Shown here one piece after another: positions 21,671 through 32,290 of a stretch of 64,000 nucleotides of DNA (positions within the stretch are counted from its first letter, which is position 1; the number at the start of each line of letters is the position of its first letter). Position numbers and translations under genes: made by a program. The stretch comes from Sphaerolaimus hirsutus (lineage: Eukaryota; Nematoda; Chromadorea; Monhysterida; Sphaerolaimidae): positions 6,513,504-6,577,503 of the forward strand of contig OZ038460.1 in NCBI GenBank assembly GCA_964036195.1. Direction: 5' to 3'. Under the pieces are notes generated by a model. That model did no database searches. It had not been told where the DNA came from and saw nothing but the letters and a program-made list of their open reading frames with translations.

Positions 21671-22085
21671 TACCGTAATTCTCCGTTTATAACACCTGGG
21701 GGTTATACAAGATCGGAGCAATTTTAAGCAAACTTTTTTAAAACTTGTATAACACCCGGGTGTAGGTCAATGGGGGTGCTATACATGGACAAATTTCAAA
21801 CAGCAAAAAACAGCAAAATAAGTGCATAGAAATTCCGTGTTTTTTCATTGTCTAAATACAAACATCTCTACATATTTTTTTGGTTCCCACGTGCAGCTAA
21901 TTCAATGGAAAAAAATGTGCGTGCGCGCCTGAATTACAATGAGTGGCGCCACACACAATATTTAAGCCATTCAATTCGAGAAGTTTTTTGAAACCTGTTA
22001 TAGCACCCCCAGGGTGCTATGTATAAAACTATATAACACCCCGGGTGTTATGCACAGGGGGTGCTATAAACGAAGAAATACGGTA
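21671..22085. mobile_element. TACCGTA MITE, word TATAACACC
   Basis: Ends are TACCGTAATTCTCCGTTTAT and ATAAACGAAGAAATACGGTA. Words TATAACACCTGGGGG and its inverse, GGTGCTATA, recur near both ends. A TA target site is likely. Confidence 0.8.
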
Positions 22086-22260
22086 GTGATGGAAAGCCAC
22101 TGGTGCCCTGGCGCTGGGCAGCGAAGGGCACCTGCACTGGTGCTGGTGCAGTGTGGTGCCCTTCTTTGAGGATGCCCTGCTGGTACCGGTGCCATTTGAA
22201 TAAAAATAGCACCGGTGCCGGTACTATGCAGTGCCATTTTTTTGTGGGTGCTGTTATGTC
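22084..22260. mobile_element. Family D-related end with GGTGCC words
   Basis: Begins TAGTGATGGAAAGCCACTGG, like the TAGTGATG hAT ends, but uses GGTGCC and CACCGGTGCC words instead of GGCGCC. It abuts the preceding MITE. No second end was found. Confidence 0.5.
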
Positions 22261-22490
22261 AACAGATATCTAAACCTATATATTTTCGAGAGAACTGCGT
22301 GCAAAGGATGCCTAATGCAAAAGATAGGGGCACAATCACAGCCTCATTTTTTGCCTGATTCGTGTGTGTTTTTGCACACAATGCAGTCACTATTTATTAG
22401 TACAAAATGCCCTTTACAAACACGTTACAATCTTGACAAACAGGGTTAGTAGATGGCAAAGTTGCTTCCCAAGAATGCAATTGCACATGT
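22261..22490. repeat. Dispersed repeat, partner of 12381-12470
   Basis: Shares AAACCTATATATTT and CTAATGCAAAAGATAGG-like phrases with 12381-12470. No gene is seen. Confidence 0.45.
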
Positions 22491-24170
22491 ATAGGGGGTG
22501 AACTTGAGTTTTTAGGGGCTGAGTTTACAAGTCAGGGTTGAGTTGATGGGTGTTTATAAATTAGGGTTGAGTTGACAGAAGTTTAAAAATAAGGGGCTGT
22601 TGACACAAGTTTACGAATTAGAGGCTGAGTTTATGGGAGTTGAGTTGATGGGTGTTTGCCAAATTTGGGGCTGAGTTTATGGGAGTTAACAATAACATTA
22701 CCATAATCCTTCAGTGAGGCCCCTGGGGCTAAAAAATATAAATTGTTATATGATGCATTTGTGGGTTACTGATTACAATGATTTGAAATATGCACTCCAT
22801 TCTGACAGTACATTACCATAACCCTGAAATTGAATCCCTGGGGCCAAAACTTTCAAATTGTGAAATGATGCATTGTGGGTTTCTAATTGCACTGATTTGA
22901 TATATAATGCACTCCATTTTGACACTACATAACCCTGAAAACTACATAACCATAACCCTGAAAATGAACCTCTGGAACCAAAAACTTTCAATTTGTGAAA
23001 TCATTCATTCTTGGGTTTCTGATTGCACTGATGAGTTGATGGGTGTTTGCCAAATTAGGGGCTGAGTTTATGGGAGTTAACAATAACATTACCATAATCC
23101 TTCAGTGAGGCCCCCGGGGCTAAAAAATATAAATTGTGATATGATGCATTTGTGGGTTACTGATTACAATGATTTGAAAGATGCACTCCATTCTGACAGT
23201 ACATTACCATAACCCTGAAATTGAATCCCTGGGGCCAACTTTCAAATTGTGAAATGATGCATTGTGGGTTTCTAATTGCACTGATTTGATATATAATGCA
23301 CTCCATTTTGACACTACATAACCCTGAAAACTACATGACCATAACCCTGAAAATGAACCTCTGGAACCAAAAACTTTCAATTTGTGAAATCATTCATTCT
23401 TGGGTTTCTGATTGCACTGATTTGATATATGCACTCCATTTTGACACTACATTACCATAACCCTAAAAATGAACCCCCTGGGCTGAAAACTTTCAAATCA
23501 TAAAATGATGCATTTGTGGGTTTCTGATTGTAGCAATTTTCAAATATACACTCCATTTTGACACTAAATTACTAAAACCCTGAAATTGAACCCCTAGACC
23601 CAAAAATTTCAAATTGTGAAATGATGCATTTTGCAGGTTTATAATTGCACTGATTCGAAATAACTCAATTTCAACTCTACATTACTGTAAGCCTTAAATT
23701 GAAAATTGAAAATAAATTAGAAATTGTGAAATGATGCATTTCTGGCTTTTTGATTGCCTTGATTTGAAATATGCACTTCATTTTGACACTACATTACCAT
23801 AACCCTGAAAATGAACCCCCAGGGCTAAAAATTTTCAAATCATAAAATGATGTGTTTGTGGGTTTCAGATTGTAGCGATTTCAAATATACACTCAATTTT
23901 TACACCACATTACTAAAACCCTGATAATGAACCCCTGGGCCCAAAAACTTTCAATTTGTGAAATGATGCATTTGTGGATTTTTTATTGCAGTGATTTGAG
24001 ATGTGCACTCCATTTCTACTCTACATAACCATAACCTCTAAGTCTAACCCCTGGGGCTAAAAAATTGAAGATTGTGAATTGATGCATTTGTGGATTGATG
24101 CTAGCGATTATTTCAAATATTCATTCTATTTTGACACTACATTACCATAAACCTGAAAATGAGTTTACAG
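22490..24170. repeat. Satellite of about 116-bp monomers with a 391-bp duplication
   Basis: Monomers carry TTTTGACACTACATTACCAT, AACCCTGAAA, a CCCCTGGGGC core and GTGAAATGATGCATTTGTGG. About a dozen diverged monomers are present. Two adjacent 391-bp blocks, 22641-23031 and 23032-23420, are nearly identical, so part of the array duplicated recently. Confidence 0.85.
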
Positions 24171-24290
24171 GAGTTTCCAAATTAGGGACTGAGTTTATGG
24201 GAGTTTCCAAATTAGGGGCTGAGTCTATGGGAGTTTCCAAATTAGGGGCTGAGTTTACAGGAGTTTCCAAACTAGGGGCTGTGTTTACAG
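24150..24290. repeat. Short tandem repeat GAGTTT..GGGAGTTTCCAAATTAGGGGCT
   Basis: About four units of about 30 bp with TTATGGGAGTTTCCAAATTA, bridging the satellite and the G-rich minisatellite. Confidence 0.75.
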
Positions 24291-24840
24291 GATTTAGAGG
24301 GGGTCCCCATGGGGTGCCATTTTTGGGGGGTCTCCAGGGGGTGCCATTTTTTGGAGGCACATATGGGGGTGCCATTTCAAGGGGGTCCCCATGGGATGCC
24401 ATTTTTTGGGTGGTCCCCAGCAGTGCCGTTTTTTGTTGGTCCTTAGGGGGGTGCTATATTTTTTTGTGGGGGGGGGGGTCCATAGGGGGTGCCATTTTTT
24501 TTTTTTGGGGGGGGGGTCCCCAGGGGGTGCCATTTTTGGAGAGTCCCCAGGGGGAGCCAACTTTGGGTGGGTCCCCAGGGGGTGCCATTTTTGTGGCGGT
24601 TCCTAGGGGGTGCCATGTTTGGGGGGTCCCCAGGGGGTGCCATTTTTGGGGGGTCCCTAGGGGGTGCTATTTTTGGGGGGTCCCTAAGGGGTGCTATTTT
24701 TTGGTGGTCCTCAGGGGGTGCCATATTTGTGGGGCCCTAGGGGGTCCCATTTTTGGGCGGTTCCCAGGGGGTGCCACTTTTGGGGGGTTCCCTGGGTGAT
24801 GCCATTTGGAGGGGGGTCCCCACTGGGGTGTCAGTTTTTG
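24290..24840. repeat. G-rich minisatellite
   Basis: About 17 units of about 30-35 bp with the core GGTCCCCAGGGGGTGCCATT followed by a G run. G runs of up to nine recur on the plus strand. The 234-codon ORF here is just this repeat translated. Confidence 0.9.
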
Positions 24841-24867
24841 CAAGCCTCTGAGTAGTGGGTACCTATA

Positions 24868-25259
24868 GCAGGATTCTCTCCAACCTTCAGTTGGGTTTTG
24901 TGGTTCTCTACAATTTATACCACAAGGATTTACAAACACAAAAAGAACAGCAAAGCACAAATGTAACCAATTTAAGATAACAACAAATTTTGACACCTTG
25001 CAAAAACCACACTTTCATATCACAAAACTTATACCACACAAAATGCACACTGCCCAACCATTTTACAGAAGTTTGCAAAAAATCCATTCCAAAACATTGC
25101 ATCTTTGGTATTGGTCTTGTTATTGTTGGTACATTACATACTGCATTTCAAAACACATGCCTAGCATGTGGGCAAACTTAACTAAACTATCATATTTCCT
25201 CCAATGGTATTAATTGTAGAGAACCACAAAACCCGACCGAAGGTCGGAGAGAATCCTGC
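24868..25259. mobile_element. Family L MITE, intact
   Basis: Inverted ends of about 45 bp start GCAGGATTCTCTCCAACCTT and close AGGTCGGAGAGAATCCTGC. TA flanks both ends, which fits a Tc1/mariner-like duplication. The middle has no transposase. A truncated relative is at 16477. Confidence 0.8.
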
Positions 25260-25371
25260 TAGTTTTGTGATGTATGTAAATGCACTTAGTAATTTTCCGT
25301 AAGTACAATGTTCGATAGTACAATTGTTCTTTGAAGTAATTGTATTTATGCTCCATCACGGGTATACTCCA

Positions 25372-25613
25372 GTCACTTTACACCCTGCACGTGTGGTTAT
25401 CGCTGGAAGCGTGCCAACGATTTTTTTACTCATGAGATTTTCATAAAAAGATGAAAAAGTTATCACTGTTATAACGCTATATGTTAACTTATTCACAGCA
25501 ATGATTTTTTTCATTTTTTATACAAAAGTCGTATGTTTTATAATCATTTGGCACGCTTCCAACGTGAAACATAAATGAGTGCGAGGGCAGAGTATCATGT
25601 CCGCTGAGTATAC
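25372..25613. mobile_element. MITE family J
   Basis: Ends are GTATACTCCAGTCACTTTAC and CATGTCCGCTGAGTATAC. Inside, GGAAGCGTGCCAACG and GGCACGCTTCCAACGTG point at each other. It is related to 3374-3590. Confidence 0.75.
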
Positions 25614-25817
25614 AATCAGGAGCTTTCGAGGACTCCAATAAAGGCATAAAAATAGAAAATATCTTCAAACATATGCCAAAGGTGCTAGCACCAGGGCCAA
25701 AGTGATAGGCACTGGGAAAGGCACCGCCCAACTGTTCATATGGTGTAAAATTTGGTCCACAGCATGTGCTTATCTGAATAAAAAAGCAGCAATACATTTA
25801 ACCAACTGTTTTCCGTC
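25614..25817. other. Short spacer
   Basis: No gene, RNA or repeat recognised. Confidence 0.35.
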
Positions 25818-27193
25818 TACCGTATTACTTTGAAATACCCCCAAGGGGTTTATTATTTCACCAGCAAAATTTGAGGGGGGATAATTTAAGGGGGGTTTAT
25901 TCGAGGGGGGGAGTTATTATTTCGCCAGAAGTTTTTGGAAATTCCCCATACTTAGATGTAGAAAAATCAAACAATTATATAGATGTATAAATATGTGTTT
26001 ATAGGCATATATAACTGTATATACCGTATTACCTTGAATTATCCCCCCCCCCCCCTTGAATTAACCCCCCTCGAAATACCCCCCTAAAATTGAGTGTAAC
26101 GTGAACGTACATGACAAATACCGCAGTTTGTGATCTGTACAATGCAGAACACACGTTAAAACTGATGATTACGTGACGTTAGGGAAGGGTTTTTGTGTAA
26201 ACTCGGCAGACATTATGGAAGTCAATGGTCTAAGGAATTTTTGTACGAGTGCGGTATAAACCAACGATACGGTCACATGTGAATTTGGCCCACGTCCAAG
26301 TCGCTCGGCGTTTTAGACAAATGAAAGCGAAAACGTGTTCGTTTCGTGTTCTCGTCACTGATTATAGCTGCGGAATGCAATAAATCAACCTGAAATGATC
26401 ACAAGTACACTAGCTGACACATTTGCGATCATTTCCAGTCGCTTAATTGTATTCCACAGATGTAATGAGTAACGCAAACATAAATCCTGCGTCTTTCACC
26501 TCATTTGTAAAATACGTAACCCGACACGTGCCAAGTTAACATACCGGATATCTATCACATTCGTCTTTTTTAAGAATTCGTTAGCACGGTTTGAGCGAGA
26601 TATCTATCTTTCCGACTATGTATTTTAATATCCATGCTTTATCCATTTATTTTTCACATTTGAAAGTTCAATCGGTTTAAATAAACTGTGAATTGACCGG
26701 AATCCGAATTTGAGACATATCTTACTCATACATAAAACAAGGAAAGCTGACTCGTTTCATGTCTGTCGAGTTTTTATACAGTAATATATGCCTATAAACA
26801 CATATAAATCGATGTGATTGTTCGATTTTTCTACGTCTGCGTATGGGGAATTTCCGATAATTTCTGGCGAAATAATAGACCCCCCCTCGAATAAACCCCC
26901 CCTCGAATTATCCCCCCTCAAATTTTGCTGGCGAAATAATAAACCCCCTGGGGGTATTTCGAGGTAATACGGTACACATAAACCCTTCCCTAACATCACT
27001 CAATCATCGGTTTTAATGTGTGTTCTCCATTGTACAGATCACAAACTGCGGTATTTGTCATGTACATTCTCTTTACACTCAATTTTAGGGGGTACTTCGA
27101 GGGGAAGGCGGTTATTATTTCCTCAGCCATATTTTAGGGGGTATTTCAAGAGGGGTTAATTCAAGGGGGGGGTTAATTCGAGGTAATACGGTA
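25818..27193. mobile_element. Composite of two interlocked TACCGTATT MITEs
   Basis: Four end-like blocks occur in the order A (25818-26021), B (26022-26200), A-prime (about 26760-26974) and B-prime (about 26975-27193), where each primed block is the inverse of its partner. G/C-rich words like CCCCCTCGAATAAACC border each. B carries the conserved ATTTGTCATGTAC core. The central 26200-26760 is unique and shows no gene. Confidence 0.75.
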
Positions 27194-27604
27194 TTGTTTA
27201 AAAAATGTCCCATCAAATATATTTTTTGAATCCACCAAACCGTTCTGAAGATGGAACAAAACAATTGTGTTGTATTGTCTGTCATAAATATTGCAGTTAT
27301 TTCAACATTATGTTCAAAATTTGTCATCAGTTTATGACAAAATATACATTTTCTGTACAACATTCCACCCCAGTCAGTAGACAACAGTAATATTTATGTG
27401 CATTGGAGCGTATAAAATGTTTGAGTTTCATTTGTAATTATTCTAATTGCTTCATAACGGTATGCCCACATCATTCTGATCATTTGAAGTGCTCATCAAC
27501 CATCAAATTCAGTTGAAAATTCATGGAAATATGCACTTCCAAAGGCATGCCTCTAAGAAAATACCCAATAAATACCTCGGAACCTCCAGCCAGGTGCGGT
27601 GGCC
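27194..27604. other. Spacer without a supported gene
   Basis: No recognisable feature. It is AT-rich, apart from a short GC patch at about 27580-27604, the target of the next element. Confidence 0.35.
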
Positions 27605-28503
27605 CAGAGTTGGAAAAACGTATTTACGTTTACCCGAAATACCCGGTTATTCGGGTATTTATACTTACGTTTACATTTACGTTTTCCAAAAATACCATTA
27701 CGTTTTGTTACGTTTTCCTGACCAAAATACCCGGGTACTAGGGAAAACGTAAAAAACTTGTGATTGTTCACATGTGCACATGTTCAAATGGGGTGCACCA
27801 ACTGCAGCTGCATAAACGTAACATGTATACATAAAAAATGTAGTGTATGAAAAAAGTGACTGCACGGTTGCACTTATGTACACATGGAATACAGGGTACA
27901 TATTCATAAATGTGTTCAAAAGCTGAACACAAAAACCTTTTTGTTTGTTTCTGGAGCGTTGCGTTGATAAGTTTTTTGTGATGAATTCCAACAACGCCAC
28001 TAGCAACAACTGTGAGTAGTACATGTTCCGAAACTGGCAGGGTGAGTGCAAGCTCTGGTGCCAATCCCAGACTCTGTAGGATGCCCTGTAAAATGTAAAA
28101 TTTCATGCAAATGTCAAAACCCAGCAAAATGGCAAAGATTTGCCACCTTCCAGGGCACTTTGCAAGACTTTAGGCATTTTGCATGCCATTTGACATTTTA
28201 CAAGGCATTTTACAGGGTCTGGGACTCCCCCAGAATCACCAGCGTTAGTTGGATTTAGCCACACTTACTACAGAAAGTGGTGCAGATGGAATGATTGACC
28301 CACCTGATGGTGAAAATAATGGTATATTCCAAAGCACAATGGCAAATATGGTGTGTAAAAATTTTTACGTTTACGTTTTTTTTTTACGTATTCCTTGGTA
28401 TTTTAAAAATACCTTACTTTTTAGTATTTATACTTTTTATTTGGAAAAGGTATTTACGTTTACGTTTACGTTTTCCAAAAATACCAGTATTTTCACAACT
28501 CTG
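27605..28503. mobile_element. hAT-like element, family A (ACGTAA/ACGTTT word)
   Basis: Ends are CAGAGTTGGAAAAACGT and AGTATTTTCACAACTCTG, flanked by a perfect 8-bp duplication, CGGTGGCC. The word is TTTACGT at both ends. A family B element is nested at 28058-28233. Confidence 0.9.
28058..28233 (+). mobile_element. Family B element with GT..AG ends
   Basis: Starts GTGCCAATCCCAGACTCTGT and ends GGGTCTGGGACTCCCCCAG. Length is 176 bp, close to the 180 bp of the copy inside the gene exon. It lies in a transposon, not in a gene. Confidence 0.8.
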
Positions 28504-28620
28504 CGGTGGCCTTCGGTGCTAGCACCGGCGGCCGGACGGTGCCCCAGGGTACCGGTGCTATTTTTTTCAAAATGGCACTGGTGCCGGTGCGGTGCGGTCA
28601 TAGCTGAAATCGAGGGTAGG
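28504..28620. repeat. GGTGCC-word fragment
   Basis: Contains CACCGG and GGTGCCGG words like those at 22084-22260. It is probably the decayed end of a family D relative. Confidence 0.4.
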
Positions 28621-28876
28621 ATTTCGAGGGGGGGGGGTCGGCCTCCCGGCATGTGTTTATATCTCGGGAACCGCTTGGTGAAAATTGTTGATTTTTAAAT
28701 ATTATATGGTTTGAGGTCGGGGCTAATTACAAGTCCGAGGAAATTTCGCTACGATGCCCCAGACCGGAGATAGAGTGGGTCTATAAAAAGATGGTCATTT
28801 GCGAAATTTTTGGGTGACACCCAGAACATGCAACGTTTGAACATCAATATCTCGGCTCTTTGTGAACCGATTTTAG
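28621..28876. other. Short spacer
   Basis: No gene recognised. A G run lies at 28627-28639. Confidence 0.3.
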
Positions 28877-29621
28877 CAGAGTTGGTCAAATACTGGTATT
28901 TTTGGAAAACGTAAACGTAAAAGTAAATACCTTTTCCAAAATGAAAGTATAAATACTAAAACGTAAGGTATTTTTCAAATACCTGGGAAAACGTAAAATA
29001 AAACGTAAACGTAAAAAAATTATTACCATATTTCATCTAATAGAAGGGCGCTTTTCTTTTTTCATAAACTTTCTAATATGGAGACACCGTCTGTTGGAAG
29101 CTGCCCTTCTATTTTTTCACCAGCTTTCAGTCCATTTTTCACGTTCTGTCAACGTTTTCCCAGGTGTTATGTCACAAAAAATTGATATTATGACGATTCT
29201 TTGCGTTCTTTCAACATTTGATCTTCAAATAGCACAAAATCAATCGACAAAAGCCACTAAATAACAGCGTCCGCTGATTTTTTTATAAGCATTTGGCTCT
29301 GCACTGCAGGTGGGGTCGAACTATAGATTAATTTGAAAATTGAATACACCTATATTGAAAATATGGCTTCTGTGGAGGAAAAGTGCGCGCTTGCACGCAA
29401 AAATTTTTAAGTTGTCGGAAATTTATGGCGGAAGTTGCATTTTGCTGAAAATTTTTTGGTCTCACAACTTTTTTTACGTTTTCTCTGGTACCCGGGTATT
29501 TCGGTCAGGAAAACGTAACAAAACATAATGGTATTTTATGAAAACGTAAACGTAAACGTAAGTATGAATACCCAAATAACCGGGTATTTTGGGTAAATGT
29601 AAATACTGTTTTGCAACTCTG
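28877..29621. mobile_element. hAT-like element, family A (ACGTAA word)
   Basis: Ends are CAGAGTTGGTCAAATACTGG and CTGTTTTGCAACTCTG, flanked by a perfect 8-bp duplication, GATTTTAG. AACGTAA arrays lie at both ends. A TACCATATTTCATC phrase at 29025 may be one end of a TACCGTATTT-type MITE. Confidence 0.9.
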
Positions 29622-29869
29622 GATTTTAGTCATTAAACTTTTGAAACAATCACAAATGTTTGGAGAGTTCATTTCTGAGGTCAAATCGGTGATATACAAG
29701 TGTGCATATACCGATTTGGCCCAATTTCAGCTTGCAAAATTTCGGGCAAAATTATTTTTTTGGACATCCTATCATATACACTTGATCGCGAGAAACACCA
29801 TACCAAAAGAATGAGATCGATATCACTCTCCGATCAAAAGTTATAGCGCTTTAAACTTCCGCCTACCAT

Positions 29870-30230
29870 TCCTACAAATGACCTCATGAAGAAAAATGCA
29901 TGGAACTTTAAAACGCCATTTCTCATCCATTTGTCAGCCGATTTTGATTAACAAACACTTAAAATGATCAGAATAACCTGGAGATTACATTTTCATTCTC
30001 GGATTATCTATATATTACTTCAGATTCCCCACACAACAAAATAATGCAAACTCTTGTATGAAATTGTCATGATGAAAATTCATATACAAAAATCTGATAA
30101 TGAAAATGTGATCTCCTGGTTATTCTGATCATTTTAAGTGTATGTTGGTCAAAATCGGTTGAAAAATGGCCGAGAAATGGCGTTTTAAAGTTCCATGCAT
30201 TTTTCTTCATGCAGTCATTTATAGCGGGTG
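29870..30230. repeat. Large inverted repeat (fold-back)
   Basis: The left arm, 29875-29995, contains GAAGAAAAATGCATGGAACT, and the right arm, about 30090-30225, its inverse, AGTTCCATGCATTTTTCTTC. The arms are similar over about 120 bp with scattered differences. Confidence 0.8.
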
Positions 30231-30674
30231 GATCCCATTTAACATACATCCCATATCACAGTATGTCTCATTACACATGCCGCAGTGCCCATTTCACAGT
30301 TTGTCTCTTTACACATGCCCGCGAGGGCAGTTCACATGTTGCATGTGCAATACACATACACCGCGCGGTGTTGTGGAAATGCATGAGCTGTTACGCAACA
30401 CATGAGCGCTGTAACATGCATACAGGTGATTAGAATTGATAACTACCCTGATTAACAAGGTGTAAATGCGCGGCTGGCAGCATGAACAATTTGAATGGGT
30501 GATATTGAGTAATTAAAGTAGGCAATCATGTCAAATTGTCAACCCACTTAATGAATACCTTTTCAGACACACGCTGAGCCAGGCTGCAGCTGGCCATTCA
30601 ATTCAATTCAAGGTTCAATGTGGGACATATTTATAAGGTGACTACACTGCAATGTACTCTATTTCCTCAAAATA
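30231..30674. other. Spacer without a supported gene
   Basis: A short direct repeat with CATGCC(C/G)C and TCACA(G/C)TTTGTCTC-like phrases lies at 30250-30320. Nothing else is recognised. Confidence 0.35.
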
Positions 30675-30957
30675 CCCCTATTGCAAGCAAAAGTCTGACG
30701 TGAAATGTCAAGTTGTTCCCTGACACTGTGACGTGAAATGATGATGACGTGAAATGATAAAAATTGAATTTTTCAATTCGCTCTAGTTGTGGCTGATAAC
30801 ACTCAGTATTGGACACGATTAAGGTATTGATTCATATATTATCCTTAGAAAATTGTAGACCCGTAGCATGATCCACACTCGTGTAATTAATTTCACGACG
30901 TCATTTAACGTCATCATTTCACGTCGAATCGACGCTGAGCTCTAATTCCGGCTTAAC
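30675..30957 (-). mobile_element. Family I element, one half
   Basis: Reverse complement of most of 42588-42893. It ends GAGCTCTAATTCCGGCTTA. GACGTGAAATGA words recur. A larger relative with both ends is at 59331-59833. Confidence 0.7.
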
Positions 30958-31259
30958 AAGTTTAGTGGTACAAAGTTGCCTAATAATGGCACTTTTTCAG
31001 TGTTGATGTTTTACTGATTAAGCAATGTTATACACACTGTTTAAATGCAAGAATGTACATGCAGCAAATATCAATGCAAAAGCCAGTCGAGTTTGTGTCC
31101 AGCTGGTGTAATTTCAATTGATATTGTTTTTTTTACAAAAGTATGATGAAACTGTAGAATACCATGAGTACTGTTCAAAGGTCAGAGATAGTGCTAGTTT
31201 ACACATTTGCCATTTTTTCTAAATTCAATGCCTAACTGTAAGTGTGCACTGTGCAGTTA
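30958..31259. other. Spacer without a supported gene
   Basis: No recognisable feature. Confidence 0.3.
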
Positions 31260-31599
31260 TTTTTTGTACATGAACCTGTTTTATGCTTTCTCAAAAGCAT
31301 AAAACAGTACAATCTGAAAGAAAAAAATACACTTTCTGTACCCGGGTATTTTGCCCAGGAAAGTGTAAAAAAGTGTATGGGTATTTTATGAAAGTGTAAG
31401 TGTAAATATAAATACCTTAATTCTTCGAATTACCCGTGGGGGGTTTATTTTTTCAGAGTCAACATTTTGAGAGAAAAACGTGCAAAAATGCAACAATACC
31501 ACCATTTTTAAGTTTTTACAGCCTTCTATAAGGATGTAGATAGTATTGTTGCACCCACGGGGCTCAGAGTAATGGCAGTCTGTACCCGGGGTGCTATTT

Positions 31600-31919
31600 G
31601 ACTTTGTGAGCCTCAGCAATGTGGAGCTGAGGTCACCTGGTGCCAACAAGAGTGAGGAGTGGAGGCGTTCGGAGTGTGCTTTTTAATTGTTATTTGGGCA
31701 CCGTCGCCGTGCGACACGTTCCTCAGGTTGTTAGATAAACTTCATTTACTGAAGTGCAAAAGAGAACAGGCAAAAGAACTGAACTGGTTAATACACACAA
31801 ACAGCCACTTATAAAGGATTGGCTGAAACATGAAGTTTAGGGGTTCAGAAGTGAACCCAGAACCTACTCAACTGCAAAGTAAATACATGTAAATAATACA
31901 ATGTAGTGGCACTACAACA
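31600..31919 (-). repeat. Probable 3' LTR of a retrotransposon
   Basis: On the minus strand a purine tract, GGGGGGGAC, is followed by TGTTGTAGTGCCACTACA at 31919, as at a polypurine tract and LTR start. The body has TTTATAAGTGG (TATA-like) and AATTAAAAAGC (possible poly-A signal). The far end is uncertain, and no second LTR was found upstream of gag. Confidence 0.5.
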
Positions 31920-32290
31920 GTCCCCCCCAAGTTCACCCTACAGGGGGGAACTGACAAGAAAAAACCCATCAAAATCCAGCAAAATTGAAAAAACAAAAAG
32001 TAGTAAACAGCAATTCAAAATACAAATTTTTCACCAAATATCACACCAAATGGAAGATGTCACAATCATGCCTTATCGTCCAGATTTGGAGTTTTTCTTG
32101 CGTTTCTTCTTGCAATTTCTTTGTCCATTGGACATCCTGGCTGGTGGATGGGCTTGAAATTGTCCATTGGTCAATATGTCTCCTGCATGCTGCAGTTGGT
32201 CAGAGTGACATGGTACTTGGTTGATCGATGTGCTGATTGTCGATGTTGGAGTGGCAGGGGGGGACTTTTCCAGTGCTGCCTCAATATGGG

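Noticed and set aside
24095..24799. 234-codon plus-strand ORF rich in Gly and Phe
   Set aside because: It is the G-rich minisatellite translated; the frame is open because the repeat has no stops.
31600..31919. Endogenous retrovirus with envelope gene
   Set aside because: Only gag-like and LTR-like parts are present; no pol or envelope frame is seen.
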